Source: Candidatus Eiseniibacteriota bacterium (lineage in GTDB: Bacteria > Eisenbacteria > RBG-16-71-46). Taken from it: DNA of 64,000 bases. The notes beneath the pieces were generated by a model. It did not search any database, was not told where the DNA came from, and worked only from the letters and a program-made list of their open reading frames with translations. Position 1 is the first letter of the stretch. Each line of letters begins with the position of its first letter. The position numbers and the translations under genes are program-made. Shown piece by piece: positions 1 through 10,100 of the stretch. The stretch is from the NCBI GenBank assembly GCA_016710095.1, contig JADJLL010000009.1, positions 71,305-135,304 of the forward strand, given 5' to 3'.

Positions 1-914
1 CGCGCGTCGGCGTGTCGTACCCGATCAGCAAGAACGCGGCGCTGTTCTTCGCCTACGGCCACTTCTACCAGTTCCCGGGACTCGGCCAGATCTTCGAGCA
101 CGCGGACTACGACGAGCTCAAGGACCTGCAGGCGGAAGAGTCGTCCCCGACGATGGGCAATCCCGACATCAAGCCCGAGCGCACCGTGCAGTACCAGTTC
201 GGCTACAAGCACGCGCTCAACGAGTTCACCGGCGTGGACGTCACGGCGTTCTACAAGGACGTGCGCGACCTGCTCGGTGTCGAGTTCATCGACACCTACA
301 ACGGCGCGCAGTACTCGCGCCTGACGAACGTCGACTTCGGCAGCGTGATCGGGTTCACGGTCTCGATCAACAAGCGCGCGAAGGGCGCCTTCAGCTCGAC
401 GCTCGACTACACGTGGCAGTCGGCGCAGGGCAACTCGAGCGATCCGCGCGAGACCGCGTCGCGCGCCGCCGGCGGCGAGGATCCGCGTCCGCGCTCGGTG
501 CCGTTCAACTGGGACCAGCGGCACACGCTCAACCTCACGCTCACGATGGCGCGTCCTCAGGTCTACAACGTGAGCACCGCGATCAAGATCGCGAGCGGCC
601 AGCCGTACACGCCGCAGATCGAGAACGGGTTCGGCGGTGGTCTCGAATCGAACTCCGGCCGCAAGCCCGCCGGCGTCGTCGTGGACGTGCGGGCGTCGCG
701 CGAGGTGAAGCTGTTCGGCCTCGGCTGTTCGGTCTTCGGCCGCATCTTCAATCTCGCCGACACGCGTTCGTTCAATGGTTTTGTCTTCGCGAACTCGGGC
801 AGCCCGTACTACTCGCGCTTCCCGGTCACGGACGCCGCCACCCTGGCCGATCCGACGCGCTTCTACGGACCGCGCCGCGTCGAACTCGGCCTCACGCTGA
901 ACGTGTCGAACTGA
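1..914 (+). CDS. TonB-dependent receptor, C-terminal part (truncated by window start)
   Basis: The frame is open from the first base, so the true start lies upstream; only about the last 300 residues are present. The visible part reads as the end of a TonB-dependent outer-membrane receptor. It contains 'AALFFAYGHFYQFP' and 'NPDIKPERTVQYQFGYKH', the typical 'N..L.PE.t..yE.G.k' strand pair, then alternating amphipathic strands. It ends in a short aromatic/Leu strand (VELGLTLNVSN) typical of barrel termini. Such receptors import large ligands using TonB energy. The next genes (exported CTD protein, PorV-like barrel, glucanase, phosphorylase) run in the same direction, so the ligand may be a glucan; that is inference from position only. 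Confidence 0.85.
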   Translation, partial: RVGVSYPISKNAALFFAYGHFYQFPGLGQIFEHADYDELKDLQAEESSPTMGNPDIKPERTVQYQFGYKHALNEFTGVDVTAFYKDVRDLLGVEFIDTYNGAQYSRLTNVDFGSVIGFTVSINKRAKGAFSSTLDYTWQSAQGNSSDPRETASRAAGGEDPRPRSVPFNWDQRHTLNLTLTMARPQVYNVSTAIKIASGQPYTPQIENGFGGGLESNSGRKPAGVVVDVRASREVKLFGLGCSVFGRIFNLADTRSFNGFVFANSGSPYYSRFPVTDAATLADPTRFYGPRRVELGLTLNVSN

Positions 915-946
915 TGCGCACGAACACTCGTCACGAGGGAAGTGAC

Positions 947-3900
947 ATGACCATTCGAAAGATCATCGCCGCCGTTCTCGCCGCGCTCGTCTGCGTGTGC
1001 GTGGCCGCCGCGGCGTACGCGGCGGGCGAGCTGGAGCCGCTCGTGCCGCAGGAACTGCGCGGACGCATCGATGCGGAACGCCAGGGCCTCCACGACGCGA
1101 ACAACATCCGCACGATCTTCCACAACTGGGGCATGGTCGGCGGCTATCCGTCCGATCCGATCAACGTGGACCTGTCCGTGTTCCACTCGGCCGAAGCGCC
1201 GAAGGGCTCGGGCATGAACTACTCGGACGGCATCACGCCGTTCGTGCTCGCGAAGATCCGCCAGACCGACGGCAACGACTCGTACATCATGGAGACGGGC
1301 TACCGCGAGCGGCAGTGCAACGATCCGCTCAACCGCACCATGCGCTTCGAGCCGCGCCCGGGCTTCTTCCAGCCCGACCCGACGATCAACAAGGCGCGCT
1401 CGCCCGCGATCAGCCACGACCCGCGCACCTGGCCGGACACGTGGCCCGACAAGGCGGACGATCCCGACGACGCCGGCTGGGCCGGCTCCTGGAACGGCTA
1501 CTTCGGCAAGCGCCCGGCGGCCGACCAGGAAAGCTACACGGTGATGGACGACGACTTCTACAGCACGTGGCGGTTCACGCCGGACTCGCGCGACCTCACG
1601 CGCCGCGGTCTCGGCCTGCGCGTCGAGACGCGCGGATTCCAGTGGGCCAATCCGCAGGCCGGCAACGTCATCTTCTGGCACTACGACATCACGAACGAAG
1701 GCACGACCGACTACGACGACAACGTGATCTTCGGCATCTACATGGACTCCGGCGTCGGCGGCTCGGCCATCTCGTGCGACGGCCTCGCGGAGTCGGACGA
1801 CGACAACGCGTTCTTCGACAAGTCGTTCGGCATGAACCTCGTGTACACGTGGGACACGTACGGTCACGGCAAGAGCCTCGACGGCTCGTGCGCGCGCACC
1901 GGCTACATGGGCTACGCGTACCTCGAGACGCCGGGCAACGCGATCGACGCGGTGGACAACGACGACGACGGCATGCTCAACGAGGTTCGCGACGGCGGCG
2001 TCGGCGTGCTGATCGAAGGCCAGGACGCGATCCGCGCGTGGGTCGAGTCGCACTACGACACGACCAAGTGGTTCAAGGCGTTCGGCCGCTACGAGAAGCA
2101 CTCGGCGTACCGCCTCGCGCGCTGGTACACCGGCGACGAGGACATGGACTGGAACGCCGAGCTGGACGACGTCGGCGCGGACGGCGTGCCCGAGACGCAG
2201 GACACCGGCGAACTCGACGGCATGCCGACGGCCGGCGAGCCGAACTTCGACAAGACGGACGTGAGCGAGTCGGACCAGATCGGGCTCACCGGCTTCAAGA
2301 TGAACTTGATCACGGCGACGACCGACCATCAGGAGTTCCTGCACAACGTCCTCTTCTGCGACTTCGACGGCAAGAACTGGCCGCTCATCCTGTACGACAC
2401 CTTCACGAACCCCGTCACGCAGGCGCGCTTCGATTCGACGCTCGCCTCGAACTTCAACATCGGGTTCCTGTTCGCGTCCGGGCCGTTCACGCTCAAGGCC
2501 GGCCAGCGCGAGCGCTTCAGCCTCGCGCTCGCCTACGGCAGCACGCTGAACGAGCTGCGTGCGGCCGTGCAGACGGTGCAGCAGATCTACGACGCGAACT
2601 ACCAGTTCGCCGTGCCCCCGACGCGTCCGACGGTTACCGGCGAAGCCGGTGACGGCTACGTGCGGCTCTCGTGGGACGACGTCGCCGAGCGCTCGATCGA
2701 TCCGGTGAACCACGACTTCGACTTCGAGGGCTACCGTATCTACCGCTCGACCGATCCCGACTTCCGCGACGTGCAGAAGGTCTACAACGGCCAGGGCACG
2801 CAGCCGGTCGGCAACGGCCAGCCGACGTACCAGATGGACCTCGACAACGCGTACGCCGGCTACTCGCGCATGGCCGTGAGCGGCGTGCAGTACTGGCTCG
2901 GCGAGAACAACGGCATCCGTCACACGTGGACGGACACGACCGCCGTGAACGGCATGCAGTACTACTACGCGGTCTGCGCGTACGACCACGGCTTCGACAC
3001 CGGCGCGGACTCGACGTCGTTCTATCCGTCCGAGAACTCGATCCCCGTCTCGCGCACCGCGCGCGGCGGCCTGATCCTGCCGAGCAACGTCGTCGCCGTG
3101 CGCCCGAACCCGCGCGTCGGCGGCTGGACGGCGGCGACCGTCACGCCGGCCACGCACGCGACCGGCCGCGGTCTCGGCAACGTCGGCATGGAAGTCGTGA
3201 ACTCCGACGTCGTGCCCGACGGCCACCTCATGACGCTCACGTTCACGACCGACTCGCCGGACAGCATCCGCGCGATGCGCTACGTGTTCCGCGACAGCAC
3301 GGAGCACGTGACGTTCTTCAAGACGGGCGCCGACTTCGACTCGGCCGGCATCGGACCGATCGGCGCGGGCCTGCTGCCGTACGTCCGCAAGTCCACGAAG
3401 GACGTCGTCGTGCGCACGGACAGCACGGGCTGGACGGCCTCGTCCACGACCAACGCGCGCTTCCTCGTGAACGACCTGTTCACGCCGACGCTCTCGCCGA
3501 ACCTGCGGCGCGTCGGGTATCCGGACGACATCTCGATCGTCTTCGACAACGTCGTCCGCGACACCGGCGTGACCGGCATCTCGGGCAGCGACCGCGCGAA
3601 CCCCGCGAAGTTCTACGTCGTCGCGCACACGCCGACGGGGGACCAGCGGCTCAAGTTCCGGTTCCGTGACGCGGGCCGCGACGGCACGATCAACGCCGCC
3701 GCCGACTACATCGAGATCGAGACGAAGGCGCCGTGGGCCCCGAACACCTACCAGCCCACGTGGCGCATCACCCTCGATCCCACCGCCGTCGTCTCGCCGG
3801 ACACGCTCGCACGCCCGAACCTCGGCGACGTGTGGGACCTCCGGCTCTCGACGACGCTCGGCGTCGCGGACACGTTCACGTTCGTGACGGGCGCGCAGGG

Positions 3901-4243
3901 CGTGAATCGCGCCGGCGCGCAGGCCGCGTGGAACCAGAAGCCGTACGTGGTCCCGAACCCGTACGTCGCCGCGGCGAGCTTCGAGCCGCAGCGCTTCAAC
4001 GTGTCCGGCCGCGGTGACCGCCGCATGGAGTTCCGCGCGATCCCGCAGGGCGCGGTGATCCGCATCTACACCGTGCACGGCGATCTCGTGCAGACGCTGC
4101 GGCAGGACGGGTCCGTGAACGGCTTCGTGCCGTGGGACCTGCGCACGAAGGACAACCTCGACGTCGCGCCGGGCCTCTACGTGTTCCACGTGGACGCTCC
4201 GTCGCTCGGCACGTACATCGGCAAGTTCGCCATCATCAAGTGA
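947..4243 (+). CDS. Large exported protein with fibronectin-III-like region and FlgD/T9SS-type C-terminal domain
   Basis: Predicted 1098 aa. I chose the ATG at 947 because a GAGGGA Shine-Dalgarno precedes it and a clear signal peptide follows (MTIRKIIAAVLAALVC...AYAAG). The first half has many Asp-rich and aromatic stretches (for example DNDDDGMLNEVRDGG) suggesting Ca-binding beta structure. Around residue 555-640 a fibronectin-III-like module is visible (PTRPTVTGEAGDGYVRLSWDD, 'EGYRIYRSTDP'). The last ~95 residues, from NPYVAAASF to GTYIGKFAIIK, match the FlgD-Ig/T9SS sorting-domain pattern (IRIYTVHGDLV, LDVAPGLYVFHV). It probably works at or outside the outer membrane with the adjacent receptor and PorV-like protein; the specific function is unknown. 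The stop is 14 bases before the next start, implying one operon. Confidence 0.8.
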   Translation: MTIRKIIAAVLAALVCVCVAAAAYAAGELEPLVPQELRGRIDAERQGLHDANNIRTIFHNWGMVGGYPSDPINVDLSVFHSAEAPKGSGMNYSDGITPFVLAKIRQTDGNDSYIMETGYRERQCNDPLNRTMRFEPRPGFFQPDPTINKARSPAISHDPRTWPDTWPDKADDPDDAGWAGSWNGYFGKRPAADQESYTVMDDDFYSTWRFTPDSRDLTRRGLGLRVETRGFQWANPQAGNVIFWHYDITNEGTTDYDDNVIFGIYMDSGVGGSAISCDGLAESDDDNAFFDKSFGMNLVYTWDTYGHGKSLDGSCARTGYMGYAYLETPGNAIDAVDNDDDGMLNEVRDGGVGVLIEGQDAIRAWVESHYDTTKWFKAFGRYEKHSAYRLARWYTGDEDMDWNAELDDVGADGVPETQDTGELDGMPTAGEPNFDKTDVSESDQIGLTGFKMNLITATTDHQEFLHNVLFCDFDGKNWPLILYDTFTNPVTQARFDSTLASNFNIGFLFASGPFTLKAGQRERFSLALAYGSTLNELRAAVQTVQQIYDANYQFAVPPTRPTVTGEAGDGYVRLSWDDVAERSIDPVNHDFDFEGYRIYRSTDPDFRDVQKVYNGQGTQPVGNGQPTYQMDLDNAYAGYSRMAVSGVQYWLGENNGIRHTWTDTTAVNGMQYYYAVCAYDHGFDTGADSTSFYPSENSIPVSRTARGGLILPSNVVAVRPNPRVGGWTAATVTPATHATGRGLGNVGMEVVNSDVVPDGHLMTLTFTTDSPDSIRAMRYVFRDSTEHVTFFKTGADFDSAGIGPIGAGLLPYVRKSTKDVVVRTDSTGWTASSTTNARFLVNDLFTPTLSPNLRRVGYPDDISIVFDNVVRDTGVTGISGSDRANPAKFYVVAHTPTGDQRLKFRFRDAGRDGTINAAADYIEIETKAPWAPNTYQPTWRITLDPTAVVSPDTLARPNLGDVWDLRLSTTLGVADTFTFVTGAQGVNRAGAQAAWNQKPYVVPNPYVAAASFEPQRFNVSGRGDRRMEFRAIPQGAVIRIYTVHGDLVQTLRQDGSVNGFVPWDLRTKDNLDVAPGLYVFHVDAPSLGTYIGKFAIIK

Positions 4244-4257
4244 GAAAGGAGAACGCC

Positions 4258-5277
4258 ATGCACCGCTTCGCACGCCTCACGCTTCCGGCCGTCGCGCTTC
4301 TCCTGACGTGCGCGGGATTCGCGTCCGCGCAGACGAACACGGGCACGACGATCGGTTCGTTCACGCTCGTCGAGCCGAGCGCGCGCATCGCCGCCATGGG
4401 CAACGCCGGCGTCTCGATGATCGAAGGACTCGGCTCCGCGTACTACAACCCCGCATCGATCGGCGCGGTGAAGTCCGCGCAGGTCGTGTTCTCGCACAAC
4501 GCGTGGATCGCGGACATCCGTCACGACTACGTCGCCACCGCCATCCCGATGGGCGGGTGGGGGACGGCGCTCGTCAGCGCGACGAGCCTCAACTCCGGCG
4601 ACCTCGAGGTGCGCACGGTCGAGCAGCCGCTCGGCACGGGCGAACTCTTCCAGGTCTCCGACGTCGCGATCGCCGTCGGCTACGGCCGGCAGATCTCGCA
4701 GCGCTTCTCGGCGGGAATCCAGGTCAACTACGTGCAGGAGACGATCTGGCACACCTCGGCGAACGCGGTGACGATGAGCATCGGCACGCTCTACCGCGTC
4801 TCCGAAAACGGGCTGCGCATCGGCTCGAGCCTCTCGAACTTCGGCACGCGGGCGGCGTTCGACGGCCGCGACCTGCGCTTCACGTACGACAACGACCCGA
4901 ACCAGAACGGCGACAACAGCAGCCTGCCGGGCATCCGCTACACGGACGCCTTCTCGGTGCCGGTGCTGTTCCGGGTCGGATTGGGTCTTCCTTACCAGGT
5001 CGGGCACGACGGCCGGCTGCTGTTCGTGGCCGACGCGTTCCACCCCAACGACAACTCCGAAAGCGTCAACGTGGGCGCGGAGTACGCGATGCGCGAGGTC
5101 GTGGCGGTGCGCGCGGGGTACCAGGGGATCTTCCTGCAGGACTCCGAAGTCGGACTCACCCTCGGCGCGGGCGTGAACGGCCGGTTCGAGGGCTACCGCT
5201 ACCGGTGCGACTACGGCTGGACCGATCAGGGCCGGCTGGGCAGCGCCCATCGACTCACGGTGGGAATCGGCTTCTAA
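4258..5277 (+). CDS. PorV/PorQ-family outer membrane barrel protein
   Basis: Predicted 339 aa. The ATG at 4258 is preceded by AGAAAGGAG and followed by a signal peptide (MHRFARLTLPAVALLLTCAG...ASAQ). The motif 'EPSARIAAMGNAGVSM' with 'GLGSAYYNPASIG' just after it is the hallmark N-terminus of the PorV/PorQ (UPF0164) family: a glycine in the early 'A.GNAG' turn and 'YYNPA'. The rest is a repeating beta-barrel pattern ending in HRLTVGIGF, a classic barrel C-terminus. In Bacteroidota PorV is an attachment/shuttle component of type IX secretion. Here it lies immediately downstream of a protein with a T9SS-like C-terminal domain, which fits a cargo/shuttle relationship (inference). Confidence 0.85.
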   Translation: MHRFARLTLPAVALLLTCAGFASAQTNTGTTIGSFTLVEPSARIAAMGNAGVSMIEGLGSAYYNPASIGAVKSAQVVFSHNAWIADIRHDYVATAIPMGGWGTALVSATSLNSGDLEVRTVEQPLGTGELFQVSDVAIAVGYGRQISQRFSAGIQVNYVQETIWHTSANAVTMSIGTLYRVSENGLRIGSSLSNFGTRAAFDGRDLRFTYDNDPNQNGDNSSLPGIRYTDAFSVPVLFRVGLGLPYQVGHDGRLLFVADAFHPNDNSESVNVGAEYAMREVVAVRAGYQGIFLQDSEVGLTLGAGVNGRFEGYRYRCDYGWTDQGRLGSAHRLTVGIGF

Positions 5278-5459
5278 ACGTGGTTAAAATTGGGCGGGCC
5301 CCCGCCGTGTGCGGGGTGCCGCCCGTGGAAATCCCCGGCGTCCGGCGCCGGAGCCTCACGGAGAAACGCTCCGCGGGGTCGCTGGAGATTCGAGCCGCAG
5401 GTGCATCCGATACGACTTCCCGCTCCGCTTCCACGGGCGCGGGCTCGAAAGGCAGAACG

Positions 5460-7091
5460 ATGAAGCGCCTCATCCCCACGCTGTTCGCCGTTCTCGCGCT
5501 GACCTTCGGCGCGACGAGCGCGTTCGCGCAGTCGCGCGACGTCGTGCTCGACTCCCTGCAGTACACGGGCTTCCGCTACTTCTGGGACGAGGCGAATCCC
5601 TCGAACGGTCTCGTGAAGGACCGCAGCACTCCGAACTCGGTGTGCAGCATCGCGTCCACGGGCTTCGGGTTGAGCGCGATCTGCGTGGCGGCGGATCACG
5701 GCTGGATCACGCGCGCGCAGGCGCGCCAGCGCGTGCTCACCACGCTGAACACGTTCTGGACCAAGCCCCAGGGCCCGGGGACGACCGGCGTGATCGGCTA
5801 CAAGGGTCTCTACTACCACTGGCTCGACATGAACACGGGCCTGCGACGCGCCGACTGGAACTCCGAGCTGAGCACGATCGACACGGCGCTGCTCTTCGCC
5901 GGCATCCTGCACGCACGCGAGTACTTCTCGCAGAACGAGACGAGCGAGAACCAGATCCGCGCGCTCTCCGACTCGATCACGTGGCGCGCCGACTGGACGT
6001 TCGTGCGCCACGCGAGCGGCGGCATCTACATGGGCTGGAACCCGAGCACGGGCTTCAGCGGGTTCGGCCGCTGGATCGGCTACAACGAGGCGATGATCAT
6101 GTACATCCTCGCCATCGGTTCGCCGCGTCACCCGATCCCGGGCTCGGACTGGAACGTGTGGACCAGCGGCTATTCGTGGCAGAACTTCTACGCGAACGTC
6201 GGCCCGTACGTGACGTTCGGCCCGCTGTTCGGGCACCAGTACTCGCACTGCTGGATCGACTTCCGCCAGCAGAACGACGCGTACATGCGGAACAAGGGCA
6301 TCACCTACTTCGAGAACTCGCGCCGCGCCACGCTCGCGCAGATCTCCTACGCCCGTTTCAACGGCGTGCTCAACCAGTACTTCCCGACGAACCCCGCCTA
6401 CCAGCTCGGTGAGAGCGACAGCCTCTGGGGCTTCACCGCGAGCGACGACCCGGCCGGCTACGCCGCGCACGGCGCGCCGAACTGGAGCCCGGAGAACGGC
6501 ACCATCACGCCGACGGCGCCGATCAGCTCGTTGCCGTTCTGCGCCGACTCCGTGTGGCCTTGCATCCGCAATCTCTACCGCAGCTACAAGGTGTATCCGC
6601 TGTGGGGCAAGTACGGCTTCACGGACGCGTTCAACCCGGTGAAGAGCCCGTGGGTCGGTCTCGACGTGCTCGGCATCGACCAGGGCCCGATCGTGATGAT
6701 GATCGAGAACTACCGGAACAACATGATCTGGGCGCGCTTCATGAAGAACGCCGACGTGCAGCGCGGGCTCTCGCTCGCCGGCTTCCTTCCGGTGGCGACC
6801 GGCGTGCAGGAAAGCCCGCCGCGCCCGCAGGCGGCCGCCTTCTTCGGCGCGTCGCCCAATCCGTTCCGCGGCGGCACGACGCTGCGCTACCGCCTGAACA
6901 CCGCTTCGCACGTGCGCCTCAGGATGTTCGACGCGCAGGGCCGGCAGGTCGCCTCGGTCGTCGACGACGACCGCGCCGCCGGCGAGCACACGATCTCCAT
7001 GGACGCTTCGCACCTCGCGCCCGGCCTCTATCTCTACCGTCTCGAGACGCAGGGCGGCAGCTACAGCGCCCGCGCCGTCCTTCTCAAGTGA
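5460..7091 (+). CDS. Secreted GH144-type (Pfam10091 glycoamylase) endo-beta-1,2-glucanase-like protein with CTD
   Basis: Predicted 543 aa. It starts at the ATG at 5460 with a signal peptide (MKRLIPTLFAVLALTFGATS...AFAQ). The catalytic region (~30-440) carries the Pfam10091 signatures: FRYFWDEANPSNGLVKDRS, STGFGLSAICVA, SELSTIDTALLFAGILHARE, GYNEAMIMYILAIGSP, GHQYSHCWIDFR and DQGPIVMMIENYR. Pfam10091 underlies GH144 endo-beta-1,2-glucanases, and the same domain also occurs inside cyclic beta-1,2-glucan synthase NdvB. The last ~80 residues (ASPNPFRGGTTLRYRL to YSARAVLLK) are an FlgD/T9SS-type sorting domain, so surface display or secretion is expected. The GH94 gene follows after 37 bases, supporting a shared glucan pathway. 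The exact linkage specificity is inferred, not seen. Confidence 0.82.
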   Translation: MKRLIPTLFAVLALTFGATSAFAQSRDVVLDSLQYTGFRYFWDEANPSNGLVKDRSTPNSVCSIASTGFGLSAICVAADHGWITRAQARQRVLTTLNTFWTKPQGPGTTGVIGYKGLYYHWLDMNTGLRRADWNSELSTIDTALLFAGILHAREYFSQNETSENQIRALSDSITWRADWTFVRHASGGIYMGWNPSTGFSGFGRWIGYNEAMIMYILAIGSPRHPIPGSDWNVWTSGYSWQNFYANVGPYVTFGPLFGHQYSHCWIDFRQQNDAYMRNKGITYFENSRRATLAQISYARFNGVLNQYFPTNPAYQLGESDSLWGFTASDDPAGYAAHGAPNWSPENGTITPTAPISSLPFCADSVWPCIRNLYRSYKVYPLWGKYGFTDAFNPVKSPWVGLDVLGIDQGPIVMMIENYRNNMIWARFMKNADVQRGLSLAGFLPVATGVQESPPRPQAAAFFGASPNPFRGGTTLRYRLNTASHVRLRMFDAQGRQVASVVDDDRAAGEHTISMDASHLAPGLYLYRLETQGGSYSARAVLLK

Positions 7092-7128
7092 CCGTCCGGC
7101 GCGAGCGCGCCGGCGAAATCGGAGCACG

Positions 7129-10100
7129 ATGAGCACCACGAGTCCCAACATGGCCGCACTCACGACGCCGGAACGGCTCGCTTCACCCACTCCGGGCGGC
7201 CGCTGGCTGTCGAACGGCAACTACTCCGTCCTCGTCACCCGCGCGGGCACGGGCTGGTCGCGCGCGTCGGGCTACGCGCTGACGCGCTGGACCGCCGACC
7301 GCATCGAGGACCGCACGGGCTTCTTCGTGTTCGTCCGCGACACCGCGACGGGTTCGTTCTTCTCCGTCACCGAGGAACCCGCGGGCGCCGCGGCGGAATC
7401 GCGCGTCTTCTCGAGCGCGCCCGGGCGCGTGCGTTTCGTGCGGCAGGGGCAGGGGCTCGAGTCGCGTCTCGACGTGTGCGTGCTCGCGGACCGCGACGCC
7501 GAACTGCGCCGTCTCACGATCACGAACACCGGCGCGTCCCCGCGCACGCTCGACGTGACCTCGTGGGCCGACGTCGTCCTCAACCAGCCCGCGGCCGACG
7601 CGTCGCATCCCGCGTTCTCGAAGCTCTTCGTGCAGACGGAGTGGGACGCGGCCGACGCCACGCTGCTCGCACGCCGCCGTCCGCGCGCGAACCAGGAACA
7701 CCATCCGTGGCTCGCGCACGCGCTCGTCGAAGCCGGTCCGGTCTCGTGGGAGAGCGATCGCGTCCGCTTCATGGGGCGCGAAGGTTCGCCCGCCGCGCCG
7801 CGCGCCATGCGCCGGCCGGGGTCGCTCGGGCTTTCCGCCGGCAACGTGCTCGATCCCGTCGTGAGCCTGCGCCGCGAGTGCGCGCTCGCGCCCGGTGCGA
7901 GCGTCACGTGCACGTTCGTGCTCGCGCTCGCGCCGGAGCGCGAACGCGCGCTCGACGTCGTCCGCGAACTGCGCCGCGAAGGCGCCGTGGACGCGGCGTT
8001 CGCGAACGCCGCGGCGCACGAAGTCGAGCGTCGCGCCCGCCATCTGGTCGGCGCCGAGGCGGCCGAAGGGCTGCAGGCGATCGCCGCCGCGATGGCGTAC
8101 GGCTACTCCGGCCTCCGCGCCGGCCGCGCGCAGCAGGCGCGGCAGGTCGCGCGCCCGGGGCTGCACGAGCGGCTCGGACTGCGCGCTTCCGTGTCGCAGG
8201 TGCTCGCGTGGTGCGAGAACAGCACGGCCACCGCGCGCCTGCGCGAACTCGAGCGCGCGTGCGGCTACTGGAACGAGCTCGGTTTCGCGTGCGAGCCCGT
8301 GGGCCTGCTCGCTCCGAACGCGGTGCTCGCGGCAGGCTCGACCGCGCGCACGCTCGAAGCTTCGGATCTCGGCCGCGAGGACACCGACGCGCTCGCGTCG
8401 CTCGCCGCCGCGGTGTTCGTCGCGCCGCTGCTGGACGTCGCCGAGGAAGTGCTCGCGCTCGAAGTCGCCCGGCCGCTGCCGCCCGTGCGCGCGCTCGCCG
8501 CCGAGAAGGCCGTCGCCGTCGACGAGCCGCTGCGCGAGTGGAACGGCTTCGGCGGCTTCACGGCCGACGGCCGCGAATACGTCATCCGCATGCCGTACGA
8601 CCCGGTGAGCGGCCATCGCAAGCCGCCGCTGCCGTGGGTGAACATCATGGCGAGCGAACGCTTCGGCTTCCTCGTCAGCGAGACGGGCGCCGCGAGCACG
8701 TGGAACGGCAACAGCCGCGAGCATCGGCTCACGCCCTGGCACAACGACCCGGTGCTCGATCCGCACGGCGAAGCGCTCCACCTGCGCGACGACGAGACGG
8801 GTGAGTGGTGGTCGCCGGCGGCCGGGCCCTCGCCCGCGCTCGCCGCGTACGAGATGCGCCACGGCTTCGGCTACAGCGTTTCGCGTCATGAGAGCCACGG
8901 CCTCGCGCAGGAAGTGTGCTGGTTCGCGCACGAGCGCGAACCCGTGCGCTGCACGCGCGTGCGCGTCACGAACACCTCGGGCCGCGAGCGCCGGCTTTCG
9001 CTGTACGGCTACGCGCGGCTCGTGCAGGGCGTGCTGCCCGAAGTGAGCAGCCGGCACGTGGTCTCGGGACGGCTCGAGGGCGACCTCGCGCTGACCGCCA
9101 CCAACGCCACCGCGGGCGAGTTCGCGCAGGGCGTCGCGTTCTCGGCGGTCGTCGCGCCGGAGGGCGCGCGCCATCATGCGACCGCCGATCGCGAGGAGTA
9201 CCTCGGCGTCGGTGGGGCGATCGCGGCGCCGGCCGCCGTCGCCGCGGGAACGACGCTCTCCGGCTCATGCGGCGCGGGACTCGATCCGTGCTTCGCCGAC
9301 CAGCTCGAGTTCACGCTCGCGCCCGGCGCCACGGCCGAGTGCACGTTCCTGTTCGGCGAAGCGCCGTCCGAGGCGCACGTTCGCGCGATCGTCGAGGCGC
9401 TGCGCGCGCCCGGCGCCGTGCAGGGAGCGCTCGAGGACGTGCGCGCGTCGTGGGAACGGCTCGTCTCGGGCGTGCAGGTCCGCACGCCGTCGCCCGAGAT
9501 CGACCTCATGGTCAATGGCTGGCTCGCCTACCAGACGCTCAGCTGCCGCATCTGGGGACGCACCGCGTATTACCAGTCCGGCGGAGCCTTCGGCTTCCGC
9601 GACCAGTTGCAGGACGCGGCTTCGCTGCTGCACCTGAAGCCCGAACTCACGCGCGCGCAGATCGTGCTGAACGCGTCGCACCAGTTCGTCGAAGGGGACG
9701 TGCTGCACTGGTGGCACCCGCCGCTCTCGAAGGGGATGCGCACGCGCTTCGCCGACGACCTGCTGTGGCTGCCGCTGCTGACCGCGTACTACCTGCAGTC
9801 CACGGGCGACTGGAGCGTGCTCGACGAGTCGGCGCGCTTCCTCACGGCGCCCGCGCTGGAGGAAGGAGAGGACGAGGTCTTCCTCGTGCCCACCGACTCC
9901 GGCACGTTCGCCGACGTGTACGAGCACTGCTGCCTCGCGATCGACCGCTCGCTCGGCGTGGGCGAGCACGGGCTGCCGCTCTTCGGCACGGGCGACTGGA
10001 ACGACGGCATGAACCGCGTCGGCCGCGAAGGCCGCGGCGAGAGCGTGTGGATGGGCTTCTTCCTCCACATGATCCTCGGCGACTTCGTGTCCATCTGCGA

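Noticed and set aside
863..4273. Very long open frame antisense to the large exported protein
   Set aside because: High GC with strong third-position bias keeps the opposite frame open. Its translation is Arg/Val/His-rich low complexity without domains, and the plus-strand gene has signal peptide, Shine-Dalgarno and CTD.
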